Assembly: GCA_037176845.1 (NCBI GenBank)
Contig: JAYKXP010000089.1
Coordinates: 147,429-211,428 of the forward strand
Source of the DNA: Paramarasmius palmivorus
Taxonomy: Eukaryota; Basidiomycota; Agaricomycetes; Agaricales; Marasmiaceae
Direction: 5' to 3'
DNA: 64,000 nt
This document shows positions 24,200 to 37,586 of this stretch, one piece after another. Numbering within the stretch: position 1 is the stretch's first letter; every line of letters begins with the position of its first letter. The translations under genes were made by a program, and so were the position numbers. The notes beneath the pieces were generated by a model that had not been told where the DNA came from, did no database searches, and saw only the letters and a program-made list of their open reading frames with translations.

Positions 24200-25245
24200 C
24201 AGGGAAAGTATATACGGACCTGAATGCTGAAGACCCTGAAAACCTTAGAGTAGCCCCGTTCATGGTCATGAAGCTCAGAACGACCTAGAGCGAAATGGTA
24301 AGCATGAGATCGAGAGAAAGAAGGGCGTCACTTATCGAATCCACGATCTCCACCGTGTACACTACCCACAAACGTTGAACTGGAGGTTTTACAATTTCAC
24401 GGACCTCAATCTAGCTGTTTTGACGTTCAACGCTACACCAGTATGATTGACGAAAGAAGAAAACGTATCTGTAGCGCGAATATGGCGTGTACGTGCTATA
24501 CAAGGAACAGATCCTCAAGGCAGCTAGTCGCTCAGATCTCAGATCGCGACCCGAGTCCAAAGCTTCACCGAGACTCGAGTACTTGTAAGAGTCTTGTAGT
24601 GAGGTTAATAAGAACAGCATTACATACCTCAGGCGCCATATACCGTGATGCACAACTCAGGAAGAACGTAAAACTGGCGCAGAGAGCCTTGAAGAGCTGT
24701 TAGCGTTCAAGGGTTCTATAGTTAGGAGCATCAATACTTACTGTTCTGACACATTCATTGAAACCTAAAGGTCAGGACAACGTCAATAGCCAGGAAATTA
24801 TTCGAACAATGTGAAGCCTTGCCTGATTCATAATAGCGTTTGGAATTTGGTATGATACTAACAGAACGAGTTTCTAGACGAGAAAGTTATGAAGGAGGAT
24901 AGCGTACCGGCCAAACAGAGAGATGTTCTGGTTCGAGTTGATGGGTCCTGTTCCTGTGAGCGTTCATCTATGGACCAACATTTCGAAGGAGTGTCAATTT
25001 TGCCTCTGTTCATCTTCGAAAGCTCAGGATTGCCTAATGGATGCGAGTTCATAACGAATGATCAAAACAGAATGTCTATTCGAATCATACAATCAGCGAC
25101 GAAGACACGGCTAGCAAGACTGGACGGAATACGGATAGCAACGAGAACGAGTGGGTATATCATGAATGTGTAATCAGATGAACAACACATGCAGTAGTAC
25201 CTAGAACAGTTAAAGAGAACATCAGCTAACCAATTCACTCATCAA
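24200..25245. other. Block G, unit 2: ORF-poor, splice-like punctuation
   Basis: Matches about 47.8-48.94 kb. Minus-strand ACGTACC/GTTAGC elements suggest small introns; no exon family recognised. Confidence 0.4.
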
Positions 25246-26740
25246 TCAAAACGAACATCGTCCCGAATTATTCCGATACGCACTCATCGGAAGATCCCTC
25301 GGGGCCATCAACGCAATAACACGAAACACAACATACGCCAGGGAACGCATGACTATCCAAGCTCAGATAACCACGTAAAACCCCCCGCGCAGCGAAAATG
25401 CGCCGAAGTACATGTTCGGTATGGGATACAATGCACGGCGCTGAAGAGAGCTGCTAGCCTGTAGACGATGTGGAGAGGATCTTTGTGGAGTCTGAAGATA
25501 TGAAGGATATGGGATCACCATGTAGCTGCGGTCTTCTTCGTCTTGGAGGAGAATCCAGCATGTTAGGAATGTGTGACACGGGATCAAAATCGGAAAGAGT
25601 AGAAGTCGGAAGACTAGTCTGTCAGGAGTTCGTTCGGAAAAGTTAGTCGCGTAGGTGTAGTCGATAACCGCAAGGACTCCATCGCGGCACATGCTCCAGA
25701 TTGTCTCTTCGCTCTCGGTCACACATCTCCGTTTGGCGCCAATACACCCGAACAGGATAGCCTACAAGTGCCCAAGTTGACAAGGGCGAAACCAACGGTG
25801 ATGGTTTCGATTTCTGTGACGGCTAGACCTTCTACGGCACGAGCGATGAACCAGGTGATCTGAATTACAGCGATGGATTTGGAGACAAAGTCGGTGTGAA
25901 TTCGGCTTCTGATCTCGTCTTCGGTGATGATGTATTTCTCAGCGATGAGGAATTTGAGAAGGCATGGTGCATCCTATGGGGTATCGATGAGTAGAAGTCT
26001 TTGCTGTATCCCGTGTGAGAAGTGCTGGTGTATGAAAGCCATTGTGGACCGTACCGGAAGGACCGTCGTGTTCCTTGTTGTGTCGTTGGTATCTTGTATA
26101 GGAACATCAGATCAGCATGTCAATGACAACCAATTTCGACACGGACTTACCTGAACTGGGTGCGGCTGAGGAATATGCGATTATGCCCTGGTTCCTTCTG
26201 CCCGTACTCGTGCTGATCCCCAATCTGACTTGTCCATGCTCAACTACTCTGTATATATCTCCTCTAGAAGCATCCCATAAATACCCACAGAAGTCTCTAT
26301 CATATAGCGTGAAACTTCCCATAATCACGAGGAAGCCGTGTGTCATTCCCTAGCCGTACTCTGTCAGAAGAGCATTAGCTAGGCACCGGGAATAAACTGA
26401 ACACGCACTTTTAAACATTTCTCTGATCTCCTTCGCCTTCTCCCGCTGGCTCATTGGCCATAGTATCATGAATTCCGGCGCAAATATTGCAATAACCATC
26501 ATTCCAGCGTTCTGGAAAAAGAAAACCGCCGGATGCCTTCGGTTCTGCCATTTGCTCACTATTGGAAAGTTGGGGCAAATGACAGATGATAGAAACCGAT
26601 AAGCTACACCGTGTCGCATAGATAGTGGTGCGACGGCCGTTCATGTCGATGTATTCGCCGGTATTGGGGTCGAAGGGTGTGGTTTCGTTGGAGGATACAG
26701 GGGAGGTGATAGACCTTGCGAGAGTCAAGAGGAGGAGCAT
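25246..26740 (-). pseudogene. E-family membrane protein, inverted degenerate copy (H1)
   Basis: The minus strand carries the same gene plan as the E copies: an ATG at 26740 with MLLLLTLARSIT, then NTGEYIDMNG, the VIAIFAPEFMILW segment, MTHGFLVIMGSF, and a C-terminal half ending near SLAYVVFRVIALMAPRDL. It is broken repeatedly. A deletion and frameshift lie around 26.55-26.6 kb between the two N-terminal helices. A TAG falls just before MTHGF at the start of exon 2. Frames change again in the C-terminal half near 25.75 and 25.5 kb, and the WTTFIPHIG tail is lost. It is clearly more diverged from the plus-strand copies than they are from each other, so it probably split off before the array expanded. 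Non-functional as a full-length membrane protein; short remnants could still be transcribed. Confidence 0.75.
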
Positions 26741-26949
26741 TGTAGTTGGATGGGCAGGGAATAGAGGAAAGGATAGTCGAAGGACATTAGTCCCTGAGTG
26801 TGCTGAGGAGATTGGTTGAACGTTTCGAGCTGTTGGATGCGAAAAGGAAGCGACGATGGACGAAGAAAAATTTTGTGCCATGTGGCATGGATGACAGGTG
26901 ATGTCATTCAATTGACACTCGGCTCCGAGCTTCTCCGAGGATCCTGCGT

Positions 26950-28110
26950 GTCTTCTTATCCTCATCGACCTCGATCTGCCAACGCTCGGGATAAAATTCT
27001 TCCTCCTATTCCCTCGGTTCATCACATCGCCAACTCTTCCGCACCAGATCGAAGTTTGCAGCAATTATCCAAGCAGCGTGAAGAATTTGAGAAGACTCCG
27101 GCGATTCTTGGTGCGAGGCAAGTAGTTGGTCCACATCTTGCTCCCTGAATCATTCTAACTTCATTTCTCAGTTGAAATCTGTCTCCCAAATCTGCTAATT
27201 CCCTGTGCAGCCGGCATCGTTCCTCCAACACGCTCCCCTCGACGCAACTACTGCCACGGATGTGTCCGTGACCATCAGAAGACTTCTATGCTAATGCCAT
27301 CCCCTTTCCTGTCTAATCAACGCTCTCCAGCCGACAAGAAGCGTCCCAAAACCACACTCCCACACTCTTACTCCCTTTCACAGTTGACCTTGATATGCTA
27401 TCGTTCGGAGTGAAGAGCCTCCTCCCATCCTCTTGGTCCATCCCATCCCCGCATCACCGACTTCAACGCCCCAGGATCGAGGTTTGCCGCTATCCACTGT
27501 CCGAACACGAAGATTGGTCAAAAGGCAGGAATGCGGTGATGTGAAGAGTATTGAGAAGAGTCGTAGTCGGCGGGTATGGGTGCGAGGCAAGTTATCGATC
27601 CATGTTTTCGATACAAAAACAATCCTAACGTCGTTCTTCAGTCCAATTATTGCCCTTATATCCTTATATCCGCAACTCCCTGCGTAGCCCACATCCGTCT
27701 CTAATTCGCTCGTCTCAACGGAACAACTATTCTTACGCGTGCCGCCGATGTGTTCGATTCCAGCAGGAGGTCATATGTGTTGTTCCCCTCTCCACTTTCC
27801 GCTCTTTTCCCGACAGGAAACGTGCCAACATCAAACACTCACTACCAGCCGTTCATTCACAACTGCCTTATCCTTTTAATCTCTGATATGGTATCGTCCG
27901 GAGTGAAGAGCATGCTTTCATCCTCTCGGCTCATTACGTCCAACATCGCCGAGTTGAAAGATCCAATTTTGCAGCTATGGAGCATTCGGACAGGAAGACT
28001 AGTGGTAGTAGAGGTACGGATGTTCTCTAGTGTCGATCATATCCTGCATGTTGGTGCAAGGTGAGTATTTGGTCCACACTTTTGATACAAGAATAATTTT
28101 CAAGTCGATT
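26950..28110 (+). repeat. Block I: three diverged tandem repeats, unit 2
   Basis: Three related segments at about 26.95-27.18, 27.39-27.66 and 27.88-28.11 kb, period about 0.48 kb. Each has CATC..CATC(A)CCGACTT, then a TTGCAGC-like site, GAAGA.TTTGAGAAGA or similar, and ends GTGCGAGGCAAGTAGTTGG-like with a donor-like GCAAGT/GTGAGT. Two begin with open frames MLSFGVKSLLPSS and MVSSGVKSMLSSS, hinting at a duplicated small plus-strand exon. Confidence 0.6.
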
Positions 28111-28399
28111 TCGGTAGAATCCTTGCTCGTGTATCCGAATGAAGACCTTCCAGGAGCTATACCAGCATGAAGGTCATCACATTCCGGTAAAGCTCCATAA
28201 CGACACCGTTCAGACATCACAGTCCCGACATATCACGAATACCCCAACGCACCGCTAACCTGGATCACGCTGTTCGCAGTGCATACGACCCCACATGTGT
28301 CACATAGCGTCAAGTCAAGAGTTCAGTTGCACAAACCAGCTTCTCCTGTCGTTCCCAAGCCTGGAGTTCGTCTACTAACGTTGACCTGAATCTCAAGTA

Positions 28400-29110
28400 C
28401 CGAAGAAACTCGACGATTCGCATTCACACCGTCGCATTCAATCTGCATTCACCCCTTAGATCCAGCAATTTCTTCCTCCTCTCGCTCCTCTTGTCCCGGA
28501 GATAGCCTCCAAATCGAGGTGGTACCGTATCCTTCTGGTATTCCCAGCTGTAATTATCAGCGCGGCGCAGATTTTGTGGCTTGTTCGCTTCTGATCCTCT
28601 ATTTGCTTCTTTTGCAGACATCTTTGACTTTGAACGCGTTCAAACTCATCATAGCGACTTAGGGTCATACATATCAGCACGGTGGAGGTGGTAGGCGTTT
28701 GGTTAGGATTAATGCCTGGGGTAGTTGTTCTTCGTACGTGTCTCTTCTATTTTATTATCCTACCTCTATCTGTTCTTTCTGTTGATTACTTTGTTTTGGG
28801 GCTTTGACAGTCAAAGACTGTCTGTCTTTCCAATCCTACGCGACGCATCACAATGCATCTTCCATTTGCCCCATGCAGGTTGTACTGTGGTACCAAACTA
28901 TCGTCCACTTTGATTGCCACCACTTACTCCGCTGTTCCTCTTTGTTATCCGTCGCTACCTCTCTATTTGGTACACGACTTGCAGTTCCTATGCTTTATAT
29001 CACCCCCACATCCGATATCTTCACCTTTTCGATCCGAGCTAACATTACAATATCAGTGTGACCATTATCGTTTATCTAGATTACAAATTGTGAAACACAA
29101 AGAACGTTAG
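28400..29110 (+). repeat. Block J, unit 2
   Basis: Counterpart of 52.2-53.0 kb. Overlapping plus-strand frames (for example SYATHHNASSICPMQVVLWY) are shared, but a one-base indel in GGTCATACATATCAGC against unit 3 breaks the upstream exon-like frame. Hypothetical or relic. Confidence 0.45.
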
Positions 29111-30767
29111 AAGAACATGTTTGTGTATCTCAATGAATCCTTCGCGAATAACTAACAGTAATGCGTGTAATCGTTCGGATTCTCATGGTTCCAAGACGTA
29201 CGGTTGCATCGCTTTGTATCAAAGCGATTCCGAGCTTGGCGAAGTGTGACAATGTCCAGGCATACACAGATATCCCTTCACGTTGACGTTCTGAACCTGG
29301 ATCTACGAGGCTGGCGTTGTACTGATATGCGCCAGTCTTGAAGATCTCAACCCGAAATAGCGGAAGAGTTGGGTGAGCCTCGTGTTACGCTTTCTCTCAT
29401 TCCCTTGTTCGCCGCCACGTTATGTTTATCGCGCGCCACCTCTTTGGTGGCTCGGTTCTCCGCTTCCTCACTTGATAATACATCCATATCTGTTGTAACC
29501 CCACTTTTGTCCCCTTTTCCTGATACTACTGCATATTCGGTTTTCTAAGAGCTGAATCGACCAATATTGTGAAGACAGAACATGTTTGTGGGGCTCGTAA
29601 GTATGTGGAACTCACTATCCCACGTTGAACAAATCTATAACACTCTAATTAACATGAATAAAGAATGCATCTGTCAGAACTAGAGGAACACGAACCTTAG
29701 AAACGTTCACCAAATCCGAGGAATACGCAAGTGTGCTCGCGACATATACTAGCAAGGATATCGGTTTAGTGCACAAGCGAACAGTATGGAAACGTACTTT
29801 AGAAGATGAGAACATTGCCCACGAAGGGCCCATGTCGCGGATCCAGAACGATGCGATAGCTATGGTTCAGAACGAGAATGGTTATCGAGTTGAGCACGAG
29901 ACGTCATACAGGTAGCTTTGATTCTACAGAACGTATTTATCGGATGATGCAGAGGATTCCAGGTTGACGCATTGCTGGGTCATCTTGTTGGGAGAGCACG
30001 ACAACGGGATACCCTAGAAGCTCAGCGTCGGCAAAACACCCATACAGATGCTCACCTTGGTTATGCCAAAGTATCCAGAGAGATGCTCAGCCTTTTCGTC
30101 CCGGGGAGATATCCCAGAGAGGTGTTGTGTTCAATTCCTTTGAAGCCTAGATGCTGAGTCGCATTAGCTGTAGACAGAAGGGAAGAATTTGGATAGAAAC
30201 AAACTAAATGTCGAAGAGCAAACCGAGCATGGAAGATAGTAGAAGGATAACTAAGCAAGGTAACAGCAGAGAAGGACGGGCAAGTAGAAACCTAGACGTA
30301 TTCCGCTAGAGCCCAATTAACCATTCGATGATCCATTTCTGGATTGGGATCGTGGTCTTGATGATGAAGACTAGGTTATCGCATGAGAACTGCGAGCTGC
30401 ATTGAGCACTCGTTCGGGAGCATAACGGATGCTGTTAACTCCTAGCTAGAGAATATCTGCCAGAGATGCTTACAGTCAGCGCAACGATGTTCACCAGCAA
30501 TAAAGAAGCGCTACAACGCACCGGTTACTTTACTAGTAACCGTGAGGTTATGATCCTCCCAATAACCTTGCCTTTTAATCCTCGACCTTCGGGTGGGAGA
30601 TGTGTAGAGATTGAAGGGTACTATAGTTTTGAGCTCTACAGAGGTAGTATAACAAGCCACGGAAGGATGAGCGTACCATTGGATATGGCCATTCATTTCA
30701 CCCTTCATTTGAGGAATGGGAAGGAAAGAAAAGACGAAAGAGTGATGCTCGTCGTCGTGGTTCGGGA

Positions 30768-30786
30768 TCGTGGTTTCCCGCGACGA
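30768..30786 (-). promoter_or_regulatory. Extended dyad TCGTGGTTTCCCGCGACGA
   Basis: 60 bases upstream of the ATG at 30708 (MKGEMNGHIQW), which ends in a GTACGC donor. Confidence 0.55.
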
Positions 30787-30879
30787 TGATGCTTCCTTCC
30801 AGTCCATCACGACCGGCTCGGTTTTGCTATCGCTTATCCTTCATCTCAGCAGAAAGGTCTACTCGAAACGAACGGCAAA

Positions 30880-31260
30880 AGGATTTCAGTGATCAGGTTA
30901 CCGAATGATACAATGCCAACTTTTTCACGGACGAGTTCTCCTCTTCCATAACGATCAACAAGCGCTTCAGGGACTATTCCTGCTCAGATCTCCTCTTAAA
31001 ACCCTCGCTAGTCACATTGATCTGCTATGTTTAGCTTCTTGGGCGTGCCGCTTGCTCAATCCCAACAATCTCCGCCGCAATGTTCTTCTATACCACCTGT
31101 CGAAGTAGACGCCGGGCATGTACAACACAAGGCAGAAGGCCTCAGGTTTCTATCTTTGAAAGCTCAACGCCCCGGGTGTGTTCAGTATACTTTAGGTATA
31201 TGCTCATCCTTTTACTCAATATCCTTTGTAATTCTAGAAATTGTCTTCATTTTGACATGA
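30880..31260 (+). pseudogene. Detached 5'-flank remnant of an E-type gene, unit 2
   Basis: Sequence from TTTTTCACGGACGAGTTCTC through CTCTTCCATAACGATCA to GTAGACGCCGGGCATGTAC resembles the 0.3 kb before E copies 2 and 3, but no E coding exon follows. Unit 3 has the same remnant at about 54.83-55.1 kb. Confidence 0.5.
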
Positions 31261-31989
31261 GAGCAAACGGTCAGCTATTCGTTGGAAGGTGCTAACACGA
31301 TGATTAGGTACCAAGAGGTCATCAGGGCATTCACTCACAGACGAAAGAAGCTCGTCGATATCTGGCATACATTTCTCTCAGGATGTGCGAGCTTCCAGAA
31401 GAATTTCCCATTCAAATAGACTTGCCGAGGGTGACTTGTATTCCGAGAAGTCAGTGTACTTCACCCTAAACGTGTCATTCGATAGCGTGAACCTCAAACA
31501 GACACGGAATGAGTTTGCGCGGGCGGAAGTCGCGGACGGCATTCTCCAAACAGAGAAGATGCAGAACAATGGGGGGTTGACGTTGACGCAGAGCCTATAT
31601 TCATAGCGACAAATACCTACACGATCTTCTACTTTGTACTCGAACTCCCTTTACATGATCGTGAAGACTGGGATCGGCGAGGCACGACAACTGGTGAGCA
31701 CAGCAATTGGAAAAGTAAGAAAAATATCACATACTTTACCGTCAGCCACGGCCAATTCTCATACTGCAACCATTGAATAACGTACGAGAGCCTGATTAGA
31801 GCTGGTGAGACGTGGATCCAAGAAAGCCATTAAGTAATATCTCAAAGTCCGATCCTTGAACACCTCGGAATAACCGCAAAGAAGCGGCATTAGTGCATAA
31901 ACGACCATATAATGGTATCTTTAACAGCATACTTGAGCGCTCGCAATCCTTCAGTTTATATGCGTCCCAGACCGACCTGGCAGATACCC

Positions 31990-34910
31990 TCAAGGCGGCC
32001 ATATTACGGATCTAGAATAGCTCATTGAAAAAAAAAAAACCAGCACGATCCCAGCGGTGGCGACAATCAATCCTGCCAACGCCGAATCATGATAGGCGCT
32101 AGGCGCCCTGACATCAGCCGTTTTCACGGCGATTTCGGGGTCGTGAATTCTATTCGGAAAGTATGAGGGAAAGGCATCCTATTAAATCGATATCTCCGTT
32201 ATATATACAGGTTCAGATGCTTACCTTGATCATACAGACGCTTCTTTCGCATCCCAACTGCCTAGCGTAGGTTGAAGCCCATGTAATCGATTCGGCGTTT
32301 GAGGACTAAGCGCGAAGTAGAGTTAGCTCGAGGAACTTGAAGGGTGTAAAAGTAAGAAAATGGAAACAAGAAACGGGGAGACACTAGAGCGATAGCCCGA
32401 AGGGAAACTGCTCTCATAGAAGGCGGTTTGGGACTACTAGAAATACATCTGAGATGATCGATAAACCATGAACCGAGCATCTCAAAATAACCTTGAAAGC
32501 GCCTAACCCTTGCACGGGAAGGTCTTCTAAAGGCACCGGCGCATCATCCCCGCTCTGGCGTGGAGCGTATGCCATGTACCGGAGGTTGGGAAAGCCCACT
32601 GGCATGTGTCATGGGAACTGCAGGACGTGATCCATTAGTTCTTTGACATCTAACACGGAATGTAAAGATAACAGGTTTGGAATATGGAGGTATTGCGGTG
32701 ACGGGAGATGTAGGGCAGAAGAAGGAACTTACGAAGCACGAGTCAGCGGGTCTGTTGCCCCAATCCTGAGAACGCCAACATGAGGCATCTGCCAGAAGAG
32801 CCGATGATGACGACTTGGGTTCATTATCCGCGGAAGGGTGTATATGAAAGGGATGTAAGGATAAGATTGTGTGAGGCATGAACTAAGAAATGTACGAGCC
32901 TGCTATATGGCATGCTTAAGTTGTCGTTACAACCCTAATAACACTCTGCAGACGGGGGAGGAGTTGGCAGGGATCTTGGAAAGGAACTATCCATATAGGA
33001 ACTTCAACTCCAGCGTTTAAGGATTGGCGGTGCTCCGAAAGGCTGCTGTAGTTGTTCAATCTAAAGGCGTCCTTTGTTGGTATAGGCATCAGAACGAACA
33101 GTTACGGGCCGAAAACGCACATTGAACTCACGCAGTCTGATTCATGTCCGGTTCATGAGATCTAAGGGATATGTATGCGTGAGTAAGGGTGTACGAGGCA
33201 TATGATGGCGACGTACCTCTCATCAGAACAGAAACGAGAGGCGGAGGTTTCGCTTTTGTACTGGGAGCGTTGGTAGTGACCTATAGTGGGTACTAGGTCA
33301 GCGTCTGCATAAGAAGAAAAAGCTTAATAGAAGGAACGAAAACGGCATCGGCTTACCTTCAACGCGAGGGTATGGATTGGTTATCAACGAAAGTGTAGCG
33401 AAGGAGCCAGCGGATAAGCACCGGCAGAATGCCTCATCATCTCCGGTTAACAGGGTATCGAAGGTAAAATGAATGAATGCTGATTAGAGAGAATTGTGTT
33501 AGCAGCGTATAGCATGCACGCGGAAACATACTTACACAGTTGGAACTGTTAATTGTATCGCCAGCTTCATAGTGTAGCTTCGAGTCGAAAGGTGCGCGTA
33601 TAAGCTTGGCACGATACCAACGCGACTGTTTTTTCGAATGTAGTAGCTTCTGTATCGATGTCGTGGTCTTCAGGTGCGTATCGAGTCATCCTGACTCTGA
33701 GTGATCTTATCAGTATATATTGGTCTAGAAATGGTTCGGATACGCGCCTTGCCTGCAGAACAAATACTCCGTCGTGGAAACTAGCGATAGCCGATTTTTT
33801 TGAGTACCTGGAACCCATATGTGTGTTAGCGTTAGCTTGAATCAGAAGACGAGGCAAGAAAATAACGAACGGGATTTGAAAGAGCCTGCACCGTGCACGT
33901 TACTCGGTAGTGAATGATAATAATAAGGCATAAAGACCCAAGAAACACGAAAGATGTGGCAAGGGGATAAGTTACAGCAAACACTCCGAGCTAGGTTCAG
34001 GGAAGTTGCCTGGGAGCGTCTTCTGGGACGGGCACCGTGCCTCGATGACAGGTAGTGGAACTGAGAGACGGGAAGAGTGTTTCACGCGTGATGTAGACGT
34101 CCTACAGAAGAAGAATGGGTTAGCCTTGATCATTTCAATCTTTAGAGAAAGGACACGAAAGGAGGCATCGAAAGGGACAGAGATAGGAAAGGGTAACAAA
34201 GGAAGAGCCACGTACAGAGTACAGGTATCGACTATTCAACGCGGCCCCGTGCATCATCACCAGAGGTATGCCTATGCCTCAGCTCTGACGTTCCGACCTC
34301 GCTTGTCTTTTCCCAAATACAAGGTCTCTGCTATGTGAGTTTCCATCGGGCGTGTAACCATCTGGGGAGTATCTATAAGAAGAGTGTGAGTACAGTGGAA
34401 GAAGGGGAAGGGCATGAGCACATACAGCACAGTAGCAGCGTAATGCATATCCGCGACACACAAAGGAATAGGCGTCGGATCGAGGGCGCGTCAGAGGAGC
34501 CGGTCGGTCTATAAGCTTGGATGTCCTTGCAAGGACTTGGCGTCTGTCAAGCTTGTGGGAGGAGGAGGTGCCGGATAGAGGAAGGGTTGTGAGTATCCTA
34601 CAGGCTAAAGATGATGCAGACTGCTGCCTGCATTGTCGCGTTCTATGGCGTAGGAAGGAGCAAAGAGAGTGGGATGCTCGTGTCAGAGTAGATTCAAGTA
34701 TGGGACAAGTCGTATAGTAGGAGGCGGCGAGGGGGTATTGACATGGTTTTGGGGGGGGCTGAAGTCGGCGGTGCGATTAGCTGGGTGATCTGTAGTCGTA
34801 CAGTCGGTGGAGAACCCGGAACTGCGCAGAAAGAAGGAAAGGAAAGAGCAAAAGGAAGCGAAGACGAAAAAATCCGCTGACGTCACCGTGCCTGGCCTCG
34901 GGTACATGTA
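31990..34910. repeat. Block D, unit 2
   Basis: Close match to 55.86-58.7 kb. A minus-strand exon near 32.47-32.60 kb reads MPVGFPNLRYMAYAPRQ and GLGAFKVILRCSVHGLSII; its twin in unit 3 keeps DAPVP.EDLPVQGLGAFKV. Further minus-strand exon-like pieces lie at 33.6-33.7 kb and 34.0-34.45 kb. Gene family unknown. Confidence 0.7.
34878..34885 (-). promoter_or_regulatory. CRE-like element TGACGTCA
   Basis: Lies between a minus-strand gene and E copy 2, about 0.5 kb from the latter's start, so it could serve both directions. Confidence 0.5.
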
Positions 34911-35380
34911 GGCGCCAAGACACGTTTTGGAACAGTCCTTTGAGATAAGGAAACACCAGAGTCTACCTGCGTCTCGGTGTGATTCTCCAAGCCAGCAGGA
35001 CGATCCGCAGGATCAATACAACCCAAGATACTATATGGTAACTGTGCAAGAGAGAAAGAAGAAAAGCACGGTTCGGCCGGCAAATAGATCTCCGAAAAGA
35101 CCGAATGATCACAGGTTCACCCACATTTCTCACGACCGCGTTCTTCTCTTCCATGATCACATTTTGGCGCTCACTTCGCCTCATTTCCATGCTTCTCGCT
35201 ATTCTTAGCTTCTCCAACATGCCTCTGCCTCACTCCTTGAAATCTGCTACACCGCAGTGACTGTCCACTGTTCCAACTGTCAGAAAAGACGCCGGCATGT
35301 ACAACACACAGACAACACGCTCAACGCATGTCCTTCATGCATAAAGGACGCAGAATCCTGGCTCCCTTCCTCACCCTTCC

Positions 35381-37077
35381 ATGCTCCTCCTCTATGCACT
35401 CGCGAGGCCCATCGCCTCCAGCCTCTCCGCCTCCTCCACCAACAACTCCACATCCTTCGATCCCATAACCGGAGAATGCATCGACATCAATGGCTGCCGT
35501 ACTACCACCGGAATCCTTTGGAGCTGCCTCTCGGTCATCTTCATCTGTACGTGGGTAGCCATCCACCCCAACATTCCAAAAGTACAGGATAAAGAAGGAA
35601 AGCCATGGAATCCAGCAGCCGTGATCTATCAAAACGTCGAGCTGATGGTTGTTGCGCTTCTTGCGCCAGAGTTTATGATATTGTGGGCGATGAGACAACG
35701 AGAGAAGGCGAAGAAGATCGGAAAACAGTTCAAGGGTGCGTGTCCGCTCTCATTTCCAATGTCCCAGCTAATGTTTTCCCCTTAGATTATGGATGGGGGA
35801 TGCCACATGGATTTTTCGTGATAATGGGAGGATTCGCGTTATACGATGGGGAGGACTTTCGTGGATACTTGTTGGATGATCAGGTAGGAGATATTGTCGA
35901 AGGCCTGAGGGAATGGAAGAGCCAAATCGGGGACCAACACGAATACGTGCAAAAGGGACCGGGGCATCGTTCTCAGTCAGAGCCTACCCCCAGGGTGCGT
36001 CATTTTCTGAATCCCTTTGTGTTTATTATCCTCATTTGCTACTCCAATACAGGATGCTGATGATACGAAGAACGATACAGAGGCCGCTTTGGTATATCTT
36101 GCCACGTTTTGTGATACATCACCCTTTTAATGCTACACCTACCACAGGAGACTCGGAACTCACCAAAGAAGATCAGAGCACCATCAGATGCATCATGCCT
36201 TCTGGAATTCTTCGTCGCCAAAGGTTACATCACCCTCACCGAAGACGAAATCAGGGACAATCTCAGCCATAGCGACGTCATCACCAAATCCATCGCCGTC
36301 ATCCAAACCATCTGGTTCATCGCGCAGGTCATCGCTCGTGCAGTCGAGGGTCTGGCTATCACGGAGCTGGAGATCGTTACTGTTGGATTTGCGATTCTGA
36401 ACTTCGGGACCTACTTCCTCTGGTGGAACAAGCCCCTGCGGGTTAGGCATCCTGTGAGGGTGTATTGGAGGCAGACAGAGAAGTTGGGGGAAAGGGAAAC
36501 CAACGAGGGAAAGGGAGGGATTTGGATGACGTGCTGGGAGGGGGTTGGTGCGGTGTTGGAGTATATCTTCGAAATCGGAGGCCTTGAAAAAACATTTCTC
36601 CGACTTCTCCTCCTTCCACTATGGATACTCTGGCACATCTTCTTTGTATGCCTCGAAATCCTCCAAGACGAGGACGACCCCGCACTATCAACCCCAATCT
36701 CCTCCCGACTAGACGACGACCCCTCCCACCTTTACATCGCCGTCTACGGAATCGCCGCTCTCTTCGGCGCCATCCACTGCATCCCATGGGTTTTCCAATT
36801 TCCGACACATACCGAACAGCTGCTTTGGCGGATATCAGCTGTTGCGGTTGCGGTTGCGCCGGTTGCGATAGGGCTTTTGCATGGGTATGGGAAGTTGGCT
36901 TTTTCACCTCCGGAATGGGTTAAGAATATGGCGGGCATTATCACCCTCATCCTTTCCCTTGCATACATCGTCTTCCGCGTATCCCTGCTCGTCATCGCAT
37001 TCACCGCCCTACGGGATCTCCGTTCAAGCGCATATCAAACTGTTCAATGGACGACTTTCATCCCTCACATTGGTTGA
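35381..37077 (+). CDS. Polytopic membrane protein, E family copy 2 (spliced)
   Basis: Likely exons are 35381-35735, 35786-35994, 36053-36091 and 36148-37077, giving 510 aa with all phases consistent. Residues 1-18 resemble a signal peptide. Predicted membrane segments, judged by eye, are about 44-62, 87-103, 248-266, 275-293, 352-372, 394-414, 426-446 and 462-486. Exon 2 carries HGFFVIMGGFALYDGE at 126-141. Two Cys (33, 39) in the segment between signal and first helix are kept in all three copies or nearly so. The small third exon (13 aa) is the least certain part; copy 1 has no equivalent intron. It is transcribed away from a putative minus-strand gene that starts near 34.9 kb, so the two may share a control region containing TGACGTCA at 34878. 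It has the cleanest splice signals of the three copies. No enzymatic motif is visible, so I assign no function. Confidence 0.87.
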
Positions 37078-37082
37078 TCTAG

Positions 37083-37141
37083 GTACATCCACTACCTCTT
37101 TCACTCGTGAGCGAAGTGTCGAGCTAATTCGTTCTTTGCAG
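37083..37141 (+). other. 3'-UTR intron of E copy 2
   Basis: GTACAT donor just after the stop, GAGCTAATTC branch-like site, and TTTGCAG acceptor; 59 nt. Spacing from the stop is too short to be expected to trigger decay of the mRNA. Confidence 0.6.
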
Positions 37142-37580
37142 TTGCGGCGTTTTGTTGATCTGTTGCTATATCTATGTCTTGTCACGTCACGTCGTTTAGC
37201 TTTCGATTCTGCTTGGTCGTCTATTGTACACCTCTTATGCATCTCCGGTATCATCTTCTTTACTATCATTTTCACATAACACTATATACACCTTTGCCTA
37301 TACCACGCGTTCTTACTCGTATATCTACCAACTTTGATCCGTGCTATCTCGCTGCTCTATATGTCTGCTTCCCACCTTGCCCTTTCACCCGTTGTACTTC
37401 TATCCTTGCCTTCTTGTTGTTACTGCTATCTGTAGCCCGGTCGCACAATATTGTCAGTTGCACCTGCACCTGCATGTATGGATCAAAGATTCCGATCTAT
37501 CAATGTTAGCGTTGCCTCTGCTGTACCTCAAGCATCATCGTCAAGCCATCATTATGTCCCGAGTACGAGGAAGAGTAAAC

Positions 37581-37586
37581 AGAATC
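37581..37586. repeat. Target-site duplication AGAATC, left
   Basis: AGAATC directly abuts the first base of the left terminal repeat and is repeated at 40317-40322. Confidence 0.8.

Larger units (their letters stand above)
23980..37330. repeat. Large co-linear segment G-H-I-J-D-E, unit 2
   Basis: Same order and orientation as 47.46-61.15 kb over about 13.4 kb, offset about 23.5-23.8 kb. Boundaries are approximate, read from matched landmarks: CCAGAGCTACG-TGAGAGA near 24.02 kb at the left, the 3' flank of E copy 2 at the right. Confidence 0.8.
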